NCBI GenBank assembly: GCA_030604735.1
Contig: JAUVVG010000021.1
Coordinates: forward strand, 1-64,000
Reading direction: 5' to 3'
DNA from: Azoarcus sp.
GTDB lineage: Bacteria > Pseudomonadota > Gammaproteobacteria > Burkholderiales > Rhodocyclaceae
DNA length: 64,000 bases
Shown: positions 28,742-38,000 of the stretch, one piece after another
How positions within the stretch are numbered: the stretch's first letter is position 1
Layout of the letters: each line of letters starts with the position of its first letter
Notes under the pieces: model-generated
The model's database searches: none
Told to the model about the DNA's origin: nothing
The model's input: the letters and a program-made list of their open reading frames with translations, nothing else
Position numbers and translations under genes: made by a program

Positions 28742-29584
28742 ATGAGTGGCAATCGACCCTGGCTGGCGCCGCTGCTGTCGCTGGTCTTTCTCGCGGTTTT
28801 CGTCGGCCTGTGGCATCTCGGTACGCGGACCTCGGTGGGCGAGGTCATCGTCGATCCCGAGTACGCCGCGCTGATCGGCGCGGCGGCCGCCACCGGTGGC
28901 CAGTCGGCGATGCCCGGACCGGGCGATGTGGTGGCCAAGTTGTGGGAGCACGTCACCGATCCGTTCTACGACCGTGGCACCAACGACAAGGGCATCGGCA
29001 TCCAGTTGGGCCATTCGATCGCGCGGGTGCTGATCGGCTTCGGCCTGGCGGCACTGGTGGCCGTGCCGCTCGGTTTCGTGATCGGGATGTCGCCACTGGT
29101 GTACAAGGCCCTCGACCCCTTCATCCAGATCCTGAAGCCGATCTCGCCGCTGGCGTGGATGCCTTTGGCGCTCTACACGATCAAGGACTCGAACATCTCC
29201 GCGATCTTCGTGATCTTCATCTGCTCGCTGTGGCCGATGCTGATCAACACCGCCTTCGGCGTCGCGTCGGTCCGGCGTGACTGGCTCAACGTGGCCCGCA
29301 CGCTGGAAGTGTCGCGACTGCGTACCGCCTTCCAGGTCATCCTGCCGGCCGCCGCACCGACCATCATGACCGGCATGCGGATCTCGGTCGGCATCGCCTG
29401 GCTGGTCATCGTCGCAGCCGAAATGCTGGTCGGTGGCACCGGCATCGGCTACTTCGTCTGGAACGAGTGGAACAACCTGTCGATCGCCAACATCATCAGC
29501 GCCATCCTGTTCATCGGCCTGATCGGGATGGTGCTCGACAATTCGCTGGCCCGCCTCGGCCGTGCGGTCACCTACAAGGAGTAA
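28742..29584 (+). CDS. cynB: Cyanate/nitrate-type ABC transporter permease (NrtB/CynB-like)
   Basis: ILKPISPLAWMPLALYTIKDSNISAIFVIFICSLWPMLINTAFGV; EAA-type loop. Confidence 0.88.
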   Translation: MSGNRPWLAPLLSLVFLAVFVGLWHLGTRTSVGEVIVDPEYAALIGAAAATGGQSAMPGPGDVVAKLWEHVTDPFYDRGTNDKGIGIQLGHSIARVLIGFGLAALVAVPLGFVIGMSPLVYKALDPFIQILKPISPLAWMPLALYTIKDSNISAIFVIFICSLWPMLINTAFGVASVRRDWLNVARTLEVSRLRTAFQVILPAAAPTIMTGMRISVGIAWLVIVAAEMLVGGTGIGYFVWNEWNNLSIANIISAILFIGLIGMVLDNSLARLGRAVTYKE

Positions 29585-29589
29585 GTCCG

Positions 29590-30540
29590 ATGACCCAGCA
29601 TTTTCTTCAGGTCGAGGGTCTGGCCAAGCGCTTTCCCGGCGCGCGCGGCAAGGACGACCTGACCGTATTCGAGAACATCCACTTCGGCATCGAGAAAGGC
29701 GAGTTCGCCTGCATCATCGGCCATTCCGGCTGCGGCAAGACCACCATCCTGAACGTGCTGGCCGGGCTGGACCAGGCCAGCGACGGGGTGGTGATCATGG
29801 ACGGCAAGGAGATATCCGGGCCGTCGCTCGACCGTGGCGTGGTGTTCCAGGGCCATGCGCTGCTGCCGTGGCTGAGCACCCTGAAGAACGTGGAGTTCGG
29901 CGTACGCTCGCGCTGGCCCGGCTGGAGCGCGAAGGAGGTCGAGGCGCACAGCACCCGCTACCTCGAGATGGTCGGCCTCGGCCAGGCCTTGCACAAGAAG
30001 CCGTCCGAGCTGTCCGGTGGCATGAAACAACGGGTCGGCATCGCCCGCGCCTTCGCGATCCAGCCCAAGATGCTGCTGCTGGACGAACCCTTTGGCGCGC
30101 TCGATGCGCTGACCCGCGGCACCATCCAGGACGAGCTGCTTTCCATCGTACAGGCGACCCATCAGACCGTGTTCATGATCACCCACGATGTGGACGAGGC
30201 GATCCTGCTCGCCGACAAGATCCTGCTGATGAGCAACGGCCCCTACGCCAGGATCGCCGAGATCGTCGAAGTCACGATGCCGCGCGACCGCACCCGCAGC
30301 ACCATCCACCACGACCCGCAGTACTACCGCATCCGCAACCATCTGGTGGACTTCCTGGTGAATCGCTCGGCCGACTATGCCGGCGCCTCGCTGGAAGGGC
30401 ACGACCCACGCCATCCGCCGGTAGTCCGTCCCGGACTGGGCGGAGGAGGGCAGGTTGCCCAGGTGGTCGAACTGCCCAGACCTGCTCACCAGGGCGACAA
30501 GCTGTCGCCCAAACCCAGCGTTTCTCACGCCTCACTCTGA
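29590..30540 (+). CDS. cynD: Cyanate/nitrate-type ABC transporter ATP-binding protein (NrtD/CynD-like)
   Basis: Walker A GHSGCGKTT; LSGGMKQRVGIARAFAIQPKMLLLDEPFGALDALTR. Confidence 0.9.
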   Translation: MTQHFLQVEGLAKRFPGARGKDDLTVFENIHFGIEKGEFACIIGHSGCGKTTILNVLAGLDQASDGVVIMDGKEISGPSLDRGVVFQGHALLPWLSTLKNVEFGVRSRWPGWSAKEVEAHSTRYLEMVGLGQALHKKPSELSGGMKQRVGIARAFAIQPKMLLLDEPFGALDALTRGTIQDELLSIVQATHQTVFMITHDVDEAILLADKILLMSNGPYARIAEIVEVTMPRDRTRSTIHHDPQYYRIRNHLVDFLVNRSADYAGASLEGHDPRHPPVVRPGLGGGGQVAQVVELPRPAHQGDKLSPKPSVSHASL

Positions 30541-30551
30541 AGGAGTTCATC

Positions 30552-30995
30552 ATGACCCGTGAAGAAGTTACCGCCCTGATCCTGAATGCGAAAATCAAGA
30601 AGAAGCTGAGCTGGGCGCAGCTCGCCGAAGTCGTCGGTTTCAGCAAGGAATGGAGCACCGCCGCCCTGCTTGGCCAGATGACGCTGACCGAGGCCCAGGC
30701 CAACGCGGTCGGCGACCTGCTCGAATTGCCCGAAGAGGCGATCGCCCAGCTACAGGTTGTCCCCTACAAGGGCTCGCTCCCGACTTCGGTCCCGACCGAT
30801 CCGCTGATCTACCGCTTCTACGAGTTGGTCAACGTTTACGGCACGACCTTCAAGGAGCTGATCCACGAGGAGTTCGGCGACGGCATCATGAGCGCCATCG
30901 ACTTCAAGATGGACTTGCAGCGCGAGCCCAACCCGGCCGGTGACCGGGTCAGCATCACGATGAGCGGCAAGTTCCTGCCGTACAAGACTTATTGA
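30552..30995 (+). CDS. cynS: Cyanase (cyanate hydratase)
   Basis: 147 aa; PLIYRFYELVNVYGTTFKELIHEEFGDGIMSAIDFKMDLQREPNPAGDRVSITMSGKFLPYKTY, with Arg/Glu (YRFYE) and Ser catalytic residues. Confidence 0.98.
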   Translation: MTREEVTALILNAKIKKKLSWAQLAEVVGFSKEWSTAALLGQMTLTEAQANAVGDLLELPEEAIAQLQVVPYKGSLPTSVPTDPLIYRFYELVNVYGTTFKELIHEEFGDGIMSAIDFKMDLQREPNPAGDRVSITMSGKFLPYKTY

Positions 30996-31005
30996 GCTTC
31001 CGAAC

Positions 31006-31026
31006 CGGCTGCTACGGCGGCAGCCG
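31006..31026 (+). terminator. Hairpin after cynS (CGGCTGC...GCAGCCG)
   Basis: 7-bp perfect arms 31006-31012/31020-31026; weak U-tract. Confidence 0.4.
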
Positions 31027-31156
31027 TTCTCGGTAGCGCAAGGCGTCACGGCGCGTGCTGTTGAATGCGGTCGTATCGTGTTGACCGACCAACGGCGCCT
31101 TCAGTGAGAGTTTTGATCCGGGCCGCGCGCGCCGCGTGCGGCCGCTTGGCATGCCG

Positions 31157-31190
31157 GTTGGCGAGGACGACATGCGCCGCCCTCGCCAAC
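31157..31190 (-). terminator. Hairpin immediately downstream of the isocitrate dehydrogenase stop
   Basis: GTTGGCGAGG (31157-31166) pairs perfectly with CCTCGCCAAC (31181-31190); no U-tract. Confidence 0.45.
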
Positions 31191-31192
31191 GC

Positions 31193-32671
31193 TCAACCAT
31201 GTACCGCCGAGAACCCCGGTTCACCGTCGAACAGGTAGAGATTTTCCGATTTCACCACGTCGAGCCCGGCTTCGATCACCCTGCGTTGCAGGTCGGCGGG
31301 CGCCGTTGCGTCCGGGTGTTCCCCGCGGAAACGGCAGCGCCAGTGATCGACGCAGAAGGTTTCCGGGAATCCGTTGGGCCATACCCGGACGCCGCGGTTG
31401 GTGATGACCTCCAGTGCGAGCCCAGAGCCCTGTTGCGTTTGTTCCAGCCGCGTCGCCAGCGCGCCGATGTCGTGGCCGCGCCAGTGCAGGAACAGGTCGG
31501 TGCCGACGAGCTGTTTGTGTGCGATCGGGATCAGTGGCATGAGCCGGGTCGCGGGGCTTCTTGGCAGGGTCGGTACGCTTTCATAACGGACGCTAGTCAG
31601 TTCCTCGGGTTTGTGGCCGAGACGGCCGACTACCGCGTCGGCGAACGCCTGCGTTCCGACCAGCTTGCGGCTGGATTTCGGGCCGAAGATGTCGCGGGTG
31701 TGAATGCCGCGCTCGATCGTGCTCAGCCACGCGTTGTGGATTCGCGCAGCGACTTCGGCCTGACCGATATGCAGCAGCATCAGGATCGCACCATGGATCA
31801 ACCCTGACGGGTTGGCCACATCCTTGGCGGCGAGCGGTGGCGCCGAACCGTGGATGGCCTCGAACATCGCACACTGGTCGCCGATGTTGGCCGACCCGGC
31901 CATGCCGACCGAGCCGGCGATCTGGGCGGTGATGTCCGACACGATATCGCCGTAAAGATTGGGCGTCACGATGACGTCGAACAATTCGGGCCGGTCGGCG
32001 AGCATCGCCGCACCGATATCGATGATCATCGTGTCACGCTCGAGATCGCCGTACTGGGCGCCGATCTCGTCGAACACCTGGCGGAACAGCCCGTCGGTCA
32101 GCTTCATGATGTTGTCCTTGATCATGCAGGTGACCTTCTTCCGACCGTGGCGACGCGCGTATTCGAAGGCATAGCGCACGATGCGTTCGCACCCCGGGCG
32201 GGTGATCAGCTTAAGGCACTGCACCACATCATGGGTCTGGCGATGCTCGATACCGGCATAGAGGTCCTCTTCGTTCTCGCGGATGACGACCACGTCCATG
32301 CCGGGGTGCCGGGTCGGTACGAAAGGCGCGTAGGCGACGCAGGGGCGCACGTTGGCGTAGAGGCCCAGGGCCTTGCGGGTGGTGACGTTCAGACTCTTGA
32401 AGCCGCCGCCACAGGGCGTGGTGATCGGTGCCTTCAGAAATACCCGTGTGTCGCGCAGCGATGTCCAGGCGGCCTCGGGCATCCCGGTCTTCACGCCGGC
32501 GAGATAGCTGCGCTCGCCGATCTCTACCTGCTGGATGTCCAGCTTCGCACCGGCTGCATCGAGAATGCGCAAGGTCGCCTGCATGATCTCGGGCCCGATG
32601 CCGTCGCCTTCCGCGACGGTGATCGCTGTGCTGGTTTCTACCGAATGGGCAGGAAGGTCGTTGGGGTGCAT
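31193..32671 (-). CDS. icd: NADP-dependent isocitrate dehydrogenase, Thermus/Rickettsia type with extra C-terminal domain
   Basis: ITVAEGDGIGPEIM; VVIRENEEDLYAGIEH; MIIDIGAAMLADRPELFDVIVTPNLYGDIVSDITAQIAGSVGMAGSANIG; C-terminal ITNRGVRVWPNGFPETFCVDHWRCRF. Confidence 0.87.
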   Translation of the reverse strand: MHPNDLPAHSVETSTAITVAEGDGIGPEIMQATLRILDAAGAKLDIQQVEIGERSYLAGVKTGMPEAAWTSLRDTRVFLKAPITTPCGGGFKSLNVTTRKALGLYANVRPCVAYAPFVPTRHPGMDVVVIRENEEDLYAGIEHRQTHDVVQCLKLITRPGCERIVRYAFEYARRHGRKKVTCMIKDNIMKLTDGLFRQVFDEIGAQYGDLERDTMIIDIGAAMLADRPELFDVIVTPNLYGDIVSDITAQIAGSVGMAGSANIGDQCAMFEAIHGSAPPLAAKDVANPSGLIHGAILMLLHIGQAEVAARIHNAWLSTIERGIHTRDIFGPKSSRKLVGTQAFADAVVGRLGHKPEELTSVRYESVPTLPRSPATRLMPLIPIAHKQLVGTDLFLHWRGHDIGALATRLEQTQQGSGLALEVITNRGVRVWPNGFPETFCVDHWRCRFRGEHPDATAPADLQRRVIEAGLDVVKSENLYLFDGEPGFSAVHG

Positions 32672-32743
32672 GGTGTTTCTCCTCGACTGTCGGCCGCCGG
32701 GTTGGCGGCGCTGCAGGACCGATATTGAAACAACCGGAAAATT

Positions 32744-32761
32744 TAATAAAATAGATTATTA
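32744..32761. promoter_or_regulatory. Inverted repeat TAATAA-N6-TTATTA between icd and lysR, candidate LysR operator
   Basis: 6-bp perfect arms in the AT-rich divergent intergenic region. Confidence 0.45.
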
Positions 32762-32790
32762 CCTGATGTTTAATCGACATTTATAAATAT

Positions 32791-33753
32791 ATGAAGCCTT
32801 CTTCAGATGCGTCCCCCGAGCCGGCTACGGCATCCCGCCTGCGCTTTCATACCCGCCAGACCACTTTCCGGCAGTTGGAGATCTTTCGCGAGGTGGCTCG
32901 TCGGGGCAGTGTCACCGAGGCGGCGCGCGCGCTTCACCTGGCGCAGCCGACCGTCTCGACCCAGCTTGCGCGGCTGCAGGAAACCCTGGACGAGACGCTG
33001 TTCGAGCAGATCGGACGGCGCCTCGATTTGACCAGCGCCGGGGAGATTCTGCGGTCAGGCTGCGAGGACTTGTTCGAGGTGCTCGAAAGGATCGACAGCC
33101 GCCTCGGTGCGCTGCATGGCTTGACTGCCGGCACGCTCAGGCTGGGGGTGGTGACCACCGCGAAGTACCTGATGCCGGCCTACCTCGGCGCCTTCTGTCG
33201 CCAGTTTCCGGAGGTCGAGGTGCAATTCAGCATCTGCAACCGGAATGAGCTGGTGTCGCGGCTGGAAGCGAACCAGGATGATTTCTATGTGTTCAGCCAT
33301 CCGCCCATCGAGCTCGACATCACGTCGCATCCGTTTGCGGATAACCCGCTGGTGTTCATCGCGCCGGCTGAGCACCCCCTGGCGGGCAAGGCTGGCTTGA
33401 CCTGGCATGAACTGGCACCTTGGCCTTTTCTGGTGCGCGAGGCCGGCTCGGGAACCCGCCTTGCGATCGAGCGGGCATTTCGCGTCAGAGACTGGCCTTT
33501 CGCGCCCAAGATGGTGATCGCGAGCAACGAGGCGATCAAGGAGTCGGTGATCGCAGGCCTCGGCATCGCGGTCTTGTCGCGCCACACCCTGCACCATGGG
33601 GGCGGAGAGAGCCTGGTCGAGCTCGATGTCGAGGGCTTCCCGATCCGGACCGAATGGTCCGTGGTTCATTGGCGGCAGAAGGTCTTTGCGCCGGCCGCCG
33701 AGGCCTTCCTGGCGCATCTCGGTGTTGCGGCTGGGGGCGACAACCCGCGCTGA
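32791..33753 (+). CDS. LysR-family transcriptional regulator (CbbR-like)
   Basis: TFRQLEIFREVARRGSVTEAARALHLAQPTVSTQLARLQETLDETLFEQIGRRL. Confidence 0.94.
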   Translation: MKPSSDASPEPATASRLRFHTRQTTFRQLEIFREVARRGSVTEAARALHLAQPTVSTQLARLQETLDETLFEQIGRRLDLTSAGEILRSGCEDLFEVLERIDSRLGALHGLTAGTLRLGVVTTAKYLMPAYLGAFCRQFPEVEVQFSICNRNELVSRLEANQDDFYVFSHPPIELDITSHPFADNPLVFIAPAEHPLAGKAGLTWHELAPWPFLVREAGSGTRLAIERAFRVRDWPFAPKMVIASNEAIKESVIAGLGIAVLSRHTLHHGGGESLVELDVEGFPIRTEWSVVHWRQKVFAPAAEAFLAHLGVAAGGDNPR

Positions 33754-33767
33754 CCCGCGCCGACCTC

Positions 33768-34859
33768 TCATTCGGTCAACCAGCGCAGCCCGTCCAGGGT
33801 GTGCTCGAACAGTCGCCATTCGCCCGCTCCGTTGCACAGGCCGTAGCGGAAGGGCAGGCGGCCTCGACCGGGGGTGTCGAAACGCAGGTCGCGGAAGCTC
33901 ACGCAGTCGCCGTTTTCTGCGCCGCCGGTGTCCACCCGGTCAAGCACCGGGAACATGGCGAACCAGCGGAAGAACTCGAACTCCTGTGCATGCCAGACGG
34001 TGCGCGCGAGTTCTGCGGTGCTACCGTTGCCGAAGCGGCTGGCGGTCTGCCAGTGGGCCATGGTGACGGGTTGGTACGGTGCCGAGAAGCGACGTATGAA
34101 GTTGTCGTCCGGGGTCGCGATCAGCGGCTCGGTGCGCCGGGTGTTGAGGTGGGCATAGTGGTAGGACTCGCCATCGAACAGGATCGCGGTCCAGTTGAAA
34201 GGTGAAGCCGGGCGGGGCGAGGCATCCACGCTGACGACCGGGATGTTCTCACGTTCGGCCCAGGCCCGTGCTGCGTCGATCGCCTCGCTGCGCGCGATCG
34301 CGCTGTTGCCTATCCAGGCCACCAGTGCGATCGAGGCAAGCGCGGCAGGAACCCGGCTCCGGCGCCATAGGGCGCTGGCGATGAGGCCGGCGACGATGAT
34401 GCCGCTGACCCCGAGGTCGATGATGAAGGTGGTCCCTAATCCGAAGCGCCGATCGGACAATGGCGCGAGAATCATCGTGCCGAACTGGGTGATCAGGTCG
34501 CCGAGGATGTGGACCAGCAGTGCCACGCAGGCGACCATGTAGTAGTGCTTCCAGCCGAATGCCGGCCTGTCGGGTTGCCGTGGCAGCATCCGGAACAGCC
34601 CAGCCATCGCCCAGGCCACGAGCAGGCCCCACAACGGCAGTAATAGAACGGAGTGGGTCACCCCTCGGTGGCCGCGCAAATAGGCGAGCTCGGAGACATA
34701 ACCGAGCACGAAATCGAGGTCGGGAAAGCCGCCTGCTGCGGTTCCGACGGCGACCATCTGCCAGACGGGCGGCGAGGGATTCCGGGCGTAGGTTTCGTGG
34801 GGGCGCGCCAGCAGACGGCCGGCAAGCGCACCCGAGAGGGCGTGGGTCAGCGTATCCAT
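33768..34859 (-). CDS. Metal-dependent hydrolase, YdjM/YbcI-type membrane protein
   Basis: MDTLTHALSGALAGRLLAR; GGFPDLDFVLG; YLRGHRGVTHSVLLLPLWG; ORF upstream of Met-34859 is non-coding. Confidence 0.85.
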   Translation of the reverse strand: MDTLTHALSGALAGRLLARPHETYARNPSPPVWQMVAVGTAAGGFPDLDFVLGYVSELAYLRGHRGVTHSVLLLPLWGLLVAWAMAGLFRMLPRQPDRPAFGWKHYYMVACVALLVHILGDLITQFGTMILAPLSDRRFGLGTTFIIDLGVSGIIVAGLIASALWRRSRVPAALASIALVAWIGNSAIARSEAIDAARAWAERENIPVVSVDASPRPASPFNWTAILFDGESYHYAHLNTRRTEPLIATPDDNFIRRFSAPYQPVTMAHWQTASRFGNGSTAELARTVWHAQEFEFFRWFAMFPVLDRVDTGGAENGDCVSFRDLRFDTPGRGRLPFRYGLCNGAGEWRLFEHTLDGLRWLTE

Positions 34860-34959
34860 GGGCCGTTCGAATGCGGTATCGGGGGTTTCGTTCCCCGGGT
34901 GGATCCGGGCTCCTTGACCAGGTGCGGAGGGCGTAGGGAGCGCTGCGCCAGAATGGAAA

Positions 34960-36642
34960 CTATCGATCCGGCGCCGAGTGGGCAACGACCCGGTTCCGGC
35001 CTGTTTCCTTGGCACGATACAGCGCTGCATCCGCGAGACGGACCACCGCCTGTTCGTCTTCTTCGGCTTCATTGGACGTCGCGGCGCCGATGCTGAGCGT
35101 GACATGGCCTGCCGGCGGGATGTCCGCACGATTGAGCGTGCGGCGCAGCTTCTCGGCGACCTCTACTGCTCCGAGCCGGTCGGTTTCCGGAAGGATGGCG
35201 ATGAACTCCTCGCCGCCGAAACGGGCGAGGAAATCGGTTTCGCGCATCGCACTCTGTAAAAGCGCGGCAACCGCCTGTAAGGCCCGATCACCGCCTTCAT
35301 GGCCGTGCCTGTCGTTGATCTGCTTGAAGTGATCGAGGTCCATCAGCAGTACCGAGTACTCCGATTTGCTTCGCTTGCTACGCAGGAACTCGGCACGCAA
35401 TCGCTCGTCCGCCGCCAAGCGGTTGTTCAGCTCGGTCAGGGCGTCGGTCCGTGCCAGGCGCTCAAGCCGTTTGTTCGCAGCCAGGAGTTGCGAGGTGCGT
35501 TCCAGTACGGTCTGTTCCAGCTGGGCATTGATGTCTTCGACCTTGCGCTTGCGTCCGATCAGGGTGTGAGTCATGGCCTGTAGCGCGTCGGTCAATTCCT
35601 CGACCTCTTTCACAGAGCTGCCGCAGTTGATTGGGGCGGCCTCGTTTCCTTCGCTGATTCGCCGTGCCGCTCGATGGAGTCGTTCGATCGGGCGGCTCAC
35701 AGCGACAGCCAGACGATAGGCGATCGCCATGAACAGGATTGCCGCGATGGCGCTGATGAGGAGCAGGGTGTGATGGAGATTCGTGACCGGTGCCAGCGCG
35801 GTCTCGACCGGCTGCCTGACGATGACGCGCCATCCCAGATCGGTCACCGTAGCGGATTGAACCGGGCTGGCGCTGGTCAGGTAGCGACCTTGCCCGCCCC
35901 ATTCGATCACGGCATGGTCATTCAGCGGAATGCCACCTGACGGAATCGGCAGCGTACCGATGGTGCCGTAAGGGTACAGAATCTCGCCGGCCCCGTTGAT
36001 CACCAGGACTTCCATCCCGATTCTCTCGCTGTCGTCGGGCAGGGAGTCGCGAACGGTTTCGGTCACCCAGGTCCAGTGGGCATGGGTGGCGAGCACGCCC
36101 CGCAACTCGCCGGCTTCGTCCAGAATCGGTGTTGCGAAATCGACGAAGCGTAGCGGTTCGGTGGGATCCGGCTGCTCCAGCAGTTTGGCCAGCAAAACCG
36201 CCTCATGGACGTCGCCGAGGAACGGGCCCTCACGCCCCTTCGCATACCACGGGCGCTGGCTGACGTCCTGCCCTTGCAACAGCCCCCGTGCGCTCGACCG
36301 CACGATGCCCTTGTCGTCGGTGATCCCGACCCAGGCGTAGTAGCGATAGGCTGCCATGATCCGGTCGAGCGCGTCGCGTACCTCCTGGCTACCCAGGTCG
36401 CCCTGCATCAAGAAAGGCGACTGACTCAGCAACACCACTTCCCGCTCACGCTCGGTCAGGTTGGCCGCGAGCGCACTGGCAATGGCACGGGTCACACCGT
36501 CTATGACTTCGCCTCGCGCCTCGGTGACCCGCGCCGAGGCGACCTGGTTCACGTAGAAGGCGAGCCCGAGCCCCAGAATCAGCGCCATCCCGCCGAAGAG
36601 AATGGTAAGGCGAATGCGGAAAGTGTTGAACCAGTGTGTCAT
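34960..36642 (-). CDS. Diguanylate cyclase with periplasmic dCache sensor, HAMP and GGDEF domain
   Basis: FGGEEFIAILPETD active site; RETD inhibitory-site motif 5 residues upstream; HAMP RPIERLHRAARRIS. Confidence 0.93.
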   Translation of the reverse strand: MTHWFNTFRIRLTILFGGMALILGLGLAFYVNQVASARVTEARGEVIDGVTRAIASALAANLTEREREVVLLSQSPFLMQGDLGSQEVRDALDRIMAAYRYYAWVGITDDKGIVRSSARGLLQGQDVSQRPWYAKGREGPFLGDVHEAVLLAKLLEQPDPTEPLRFVDFATPILDEAGELRGVLATHAHWTWVTETVRDSLPDDSERIGMEVLVINGAGEILYPYGTIGTLPIPSGGIPLNDHAVIEWGGQGRYLTSASPVQSATVTDLGWRVIVRQPVETALAPVTNLHHTLLLISAIAAILFMAIAYRLAVAVSRPIERLHRAARRISEGNEAAPINCGSSVKEVEELTDALQAMTHTLIGRKRKVEDINAQLEQTVLERTSQLLAANKRLERLARTDALTELNNRLAADERLRAEFLRSKRSKSEYSVLLMDLDHFKQINDRHGHEGGDRALQAVAALLQSAMRETDFLARFGGEEFIAILPETDRLGAVEVAEKLRRTLNRADIPPAGHVTLSIGAATSNEAEEDEQAVVRLADAALYRAKETGRNRVVAHSAPDR

Positions 36643-36925
36643 GACTATCGATGTCGGAGGTCGGAGGTCGGTCAGCGGACAGGATGACGAACTATCCCGG
36701 CTCCGTGAATTACTCACGCCGCTCGTCCGAACGGGTCACGGTCCTGTGCCGGCATTGCCCTGAGACCAACTCGGGGCGAGAGGGGGCGGTAGCTTCAAGG
36801 GCAGGGTACACAAATTCGCCTGTCCCTGAGAGTGGACCTGCTGGGCCAGCCGGGAAGTATGGCACGGACTGACCGTCATCGTCCGGGCGCAGATCATGTC
36901 CAAAGCCATTCCGACCGGCTGGCCC

Positions 36926-37993
36926 TCAGACGGTCTCGGGGTCCAGGTTGCGCGCCCGGATGCCGAGGATATCGGGGAGTGCGGCGAGGAAGTGCTCCAC
37001 CACCTCGGGGTCGAAATGGCTGCCGGCACCGTCCCGGACAAGGGCTATGGCTTGCTCGACCGGCCAGGCCTTCTTGTACGGGCGGCTCGAGGTCAGTGCG
37101 TCGAACACGTCGGCCACCGCAACGATGCGACCGGCCTGTGGAATCGCCTCACCCTCGAGTCCGTTGGGATAGCCACTGCCGTCCCACTTCTCATGGTGTG
37201 TCAAGGCAATGCTGCGGGCCAGGTCAAGCAGTGCGGAATCGTCGCCTGCCAGCAGTTCGGCGCCGATCTCGGCGTGGGTCTGCATCACCGCCCACTCGTC
37301 TGGATCGAGCTTGCCGGGCTTGAGCAGGATGGTATCCGGGATGCCGATCTTGCCGATGTCGTGCATAGGGCTGGCGTTGAGCATCAGTTCGCAGTCGGCG
37401 TCGTTCCAGCCCATGCGCTGGGCGAGCAGCGCCGACATCTTGCTCATGCGGATGATGTGCAGCCCGGTCTCGTTGTCCCGGTACTCGGCGGCACGGCCCA
37501 GGCGGCGGATGATCTGGAGACGGGTCTGGAGGAGTTCCTCGGTGCGCGCCTGCACCATCTCCGCGAGTGTGCGCTTCTGATCGTGCACCATGCGGTGCGC
37601 AATGTGGGCCTCGAGGAGGTTGCGCACCCGCATCAGCAGCTCGATGTTATCGAAGGGTTTGGCGACGAAATCACGCGCGCCAAGGGCCAGCCCACGCAGC
37701 AGATAGTCGCGGCCGTGCTGGGCGGTGAGGATGACGATGGGTGGCAGCAGTGGGTCTTCGAGCGCCTGCAGCTGCGACATGACCTCGAAGCCGTCCAGGT
37801 GGGGCATGTTGAGGTCGAGCAGGATCAGGTCGGGGCGTTGGGCCTGGTAATGCGACAGCACCTCGCGCGGATCCTCGATCAGGACGCGGTTGGTGTAGGC
37901 CTGGCTGGCCAGGATCTTGTCCAGTAGCTTGAGATTGGCCTGCTCGTCGTCGACGATCAGGATGCGGGCGTTGAAACCTAGCTGGGCGATCAT
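36926..37993 (-). CDS. Response regulator with HD-GYP phosphodiesterase domain
   Basis: Receiver ILIVDDEQANLKLLDKIL; HDIGKIGIPDTILLKPGKL; HHEKWDGSGYPNGLEGEAIP. Confidence 0.95.
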   Translation of the reverse strand: MIAQLGFNARILIVDDEQANLKLLDKILASQAYTNRVLIEDPREVLSHYQAQRPDLILLDLNMPHLDGFEVMSQLQALEDPLLPPIVILTAQHGRDYLLRGLALGARDFVAKPFDNIELLMRVRNLLEAHIAHRMVHDQKRTLAEMVQARTEELLQTRLQIIRRLGRAAEYRDNETGLHIIRMSKMSALLAQRMGWNDADCELMLNASPMHDIGKIGIPDTILLKPGKLDPDEWAVMQTHAEIGAELLAGDDSALLDLARSIALTHHEKWDGSGYPNGLEGEAIPQAGRIVAVADVFDALTSSRPYKKAWPVEQAIALVRDGAGSHFDPEVVEHFLAALPDILGIRARNLDPETV

Positions 37994-38000
37994 GTCCGTT

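Noticed and set aside
27218-29014. 598-aa minus-strand ORF
   Set aside because: Antisense to the cynA/cynB genes, low-complexity Arg/Asp/Gly/His composition, no recognisable domain.
29562-30995. 477-aa ORF as a fusion containing cyanase
   Set aside because: N-terminal part is out of frame with the ABC ATPase gene; only 30552-30995 is cynS.
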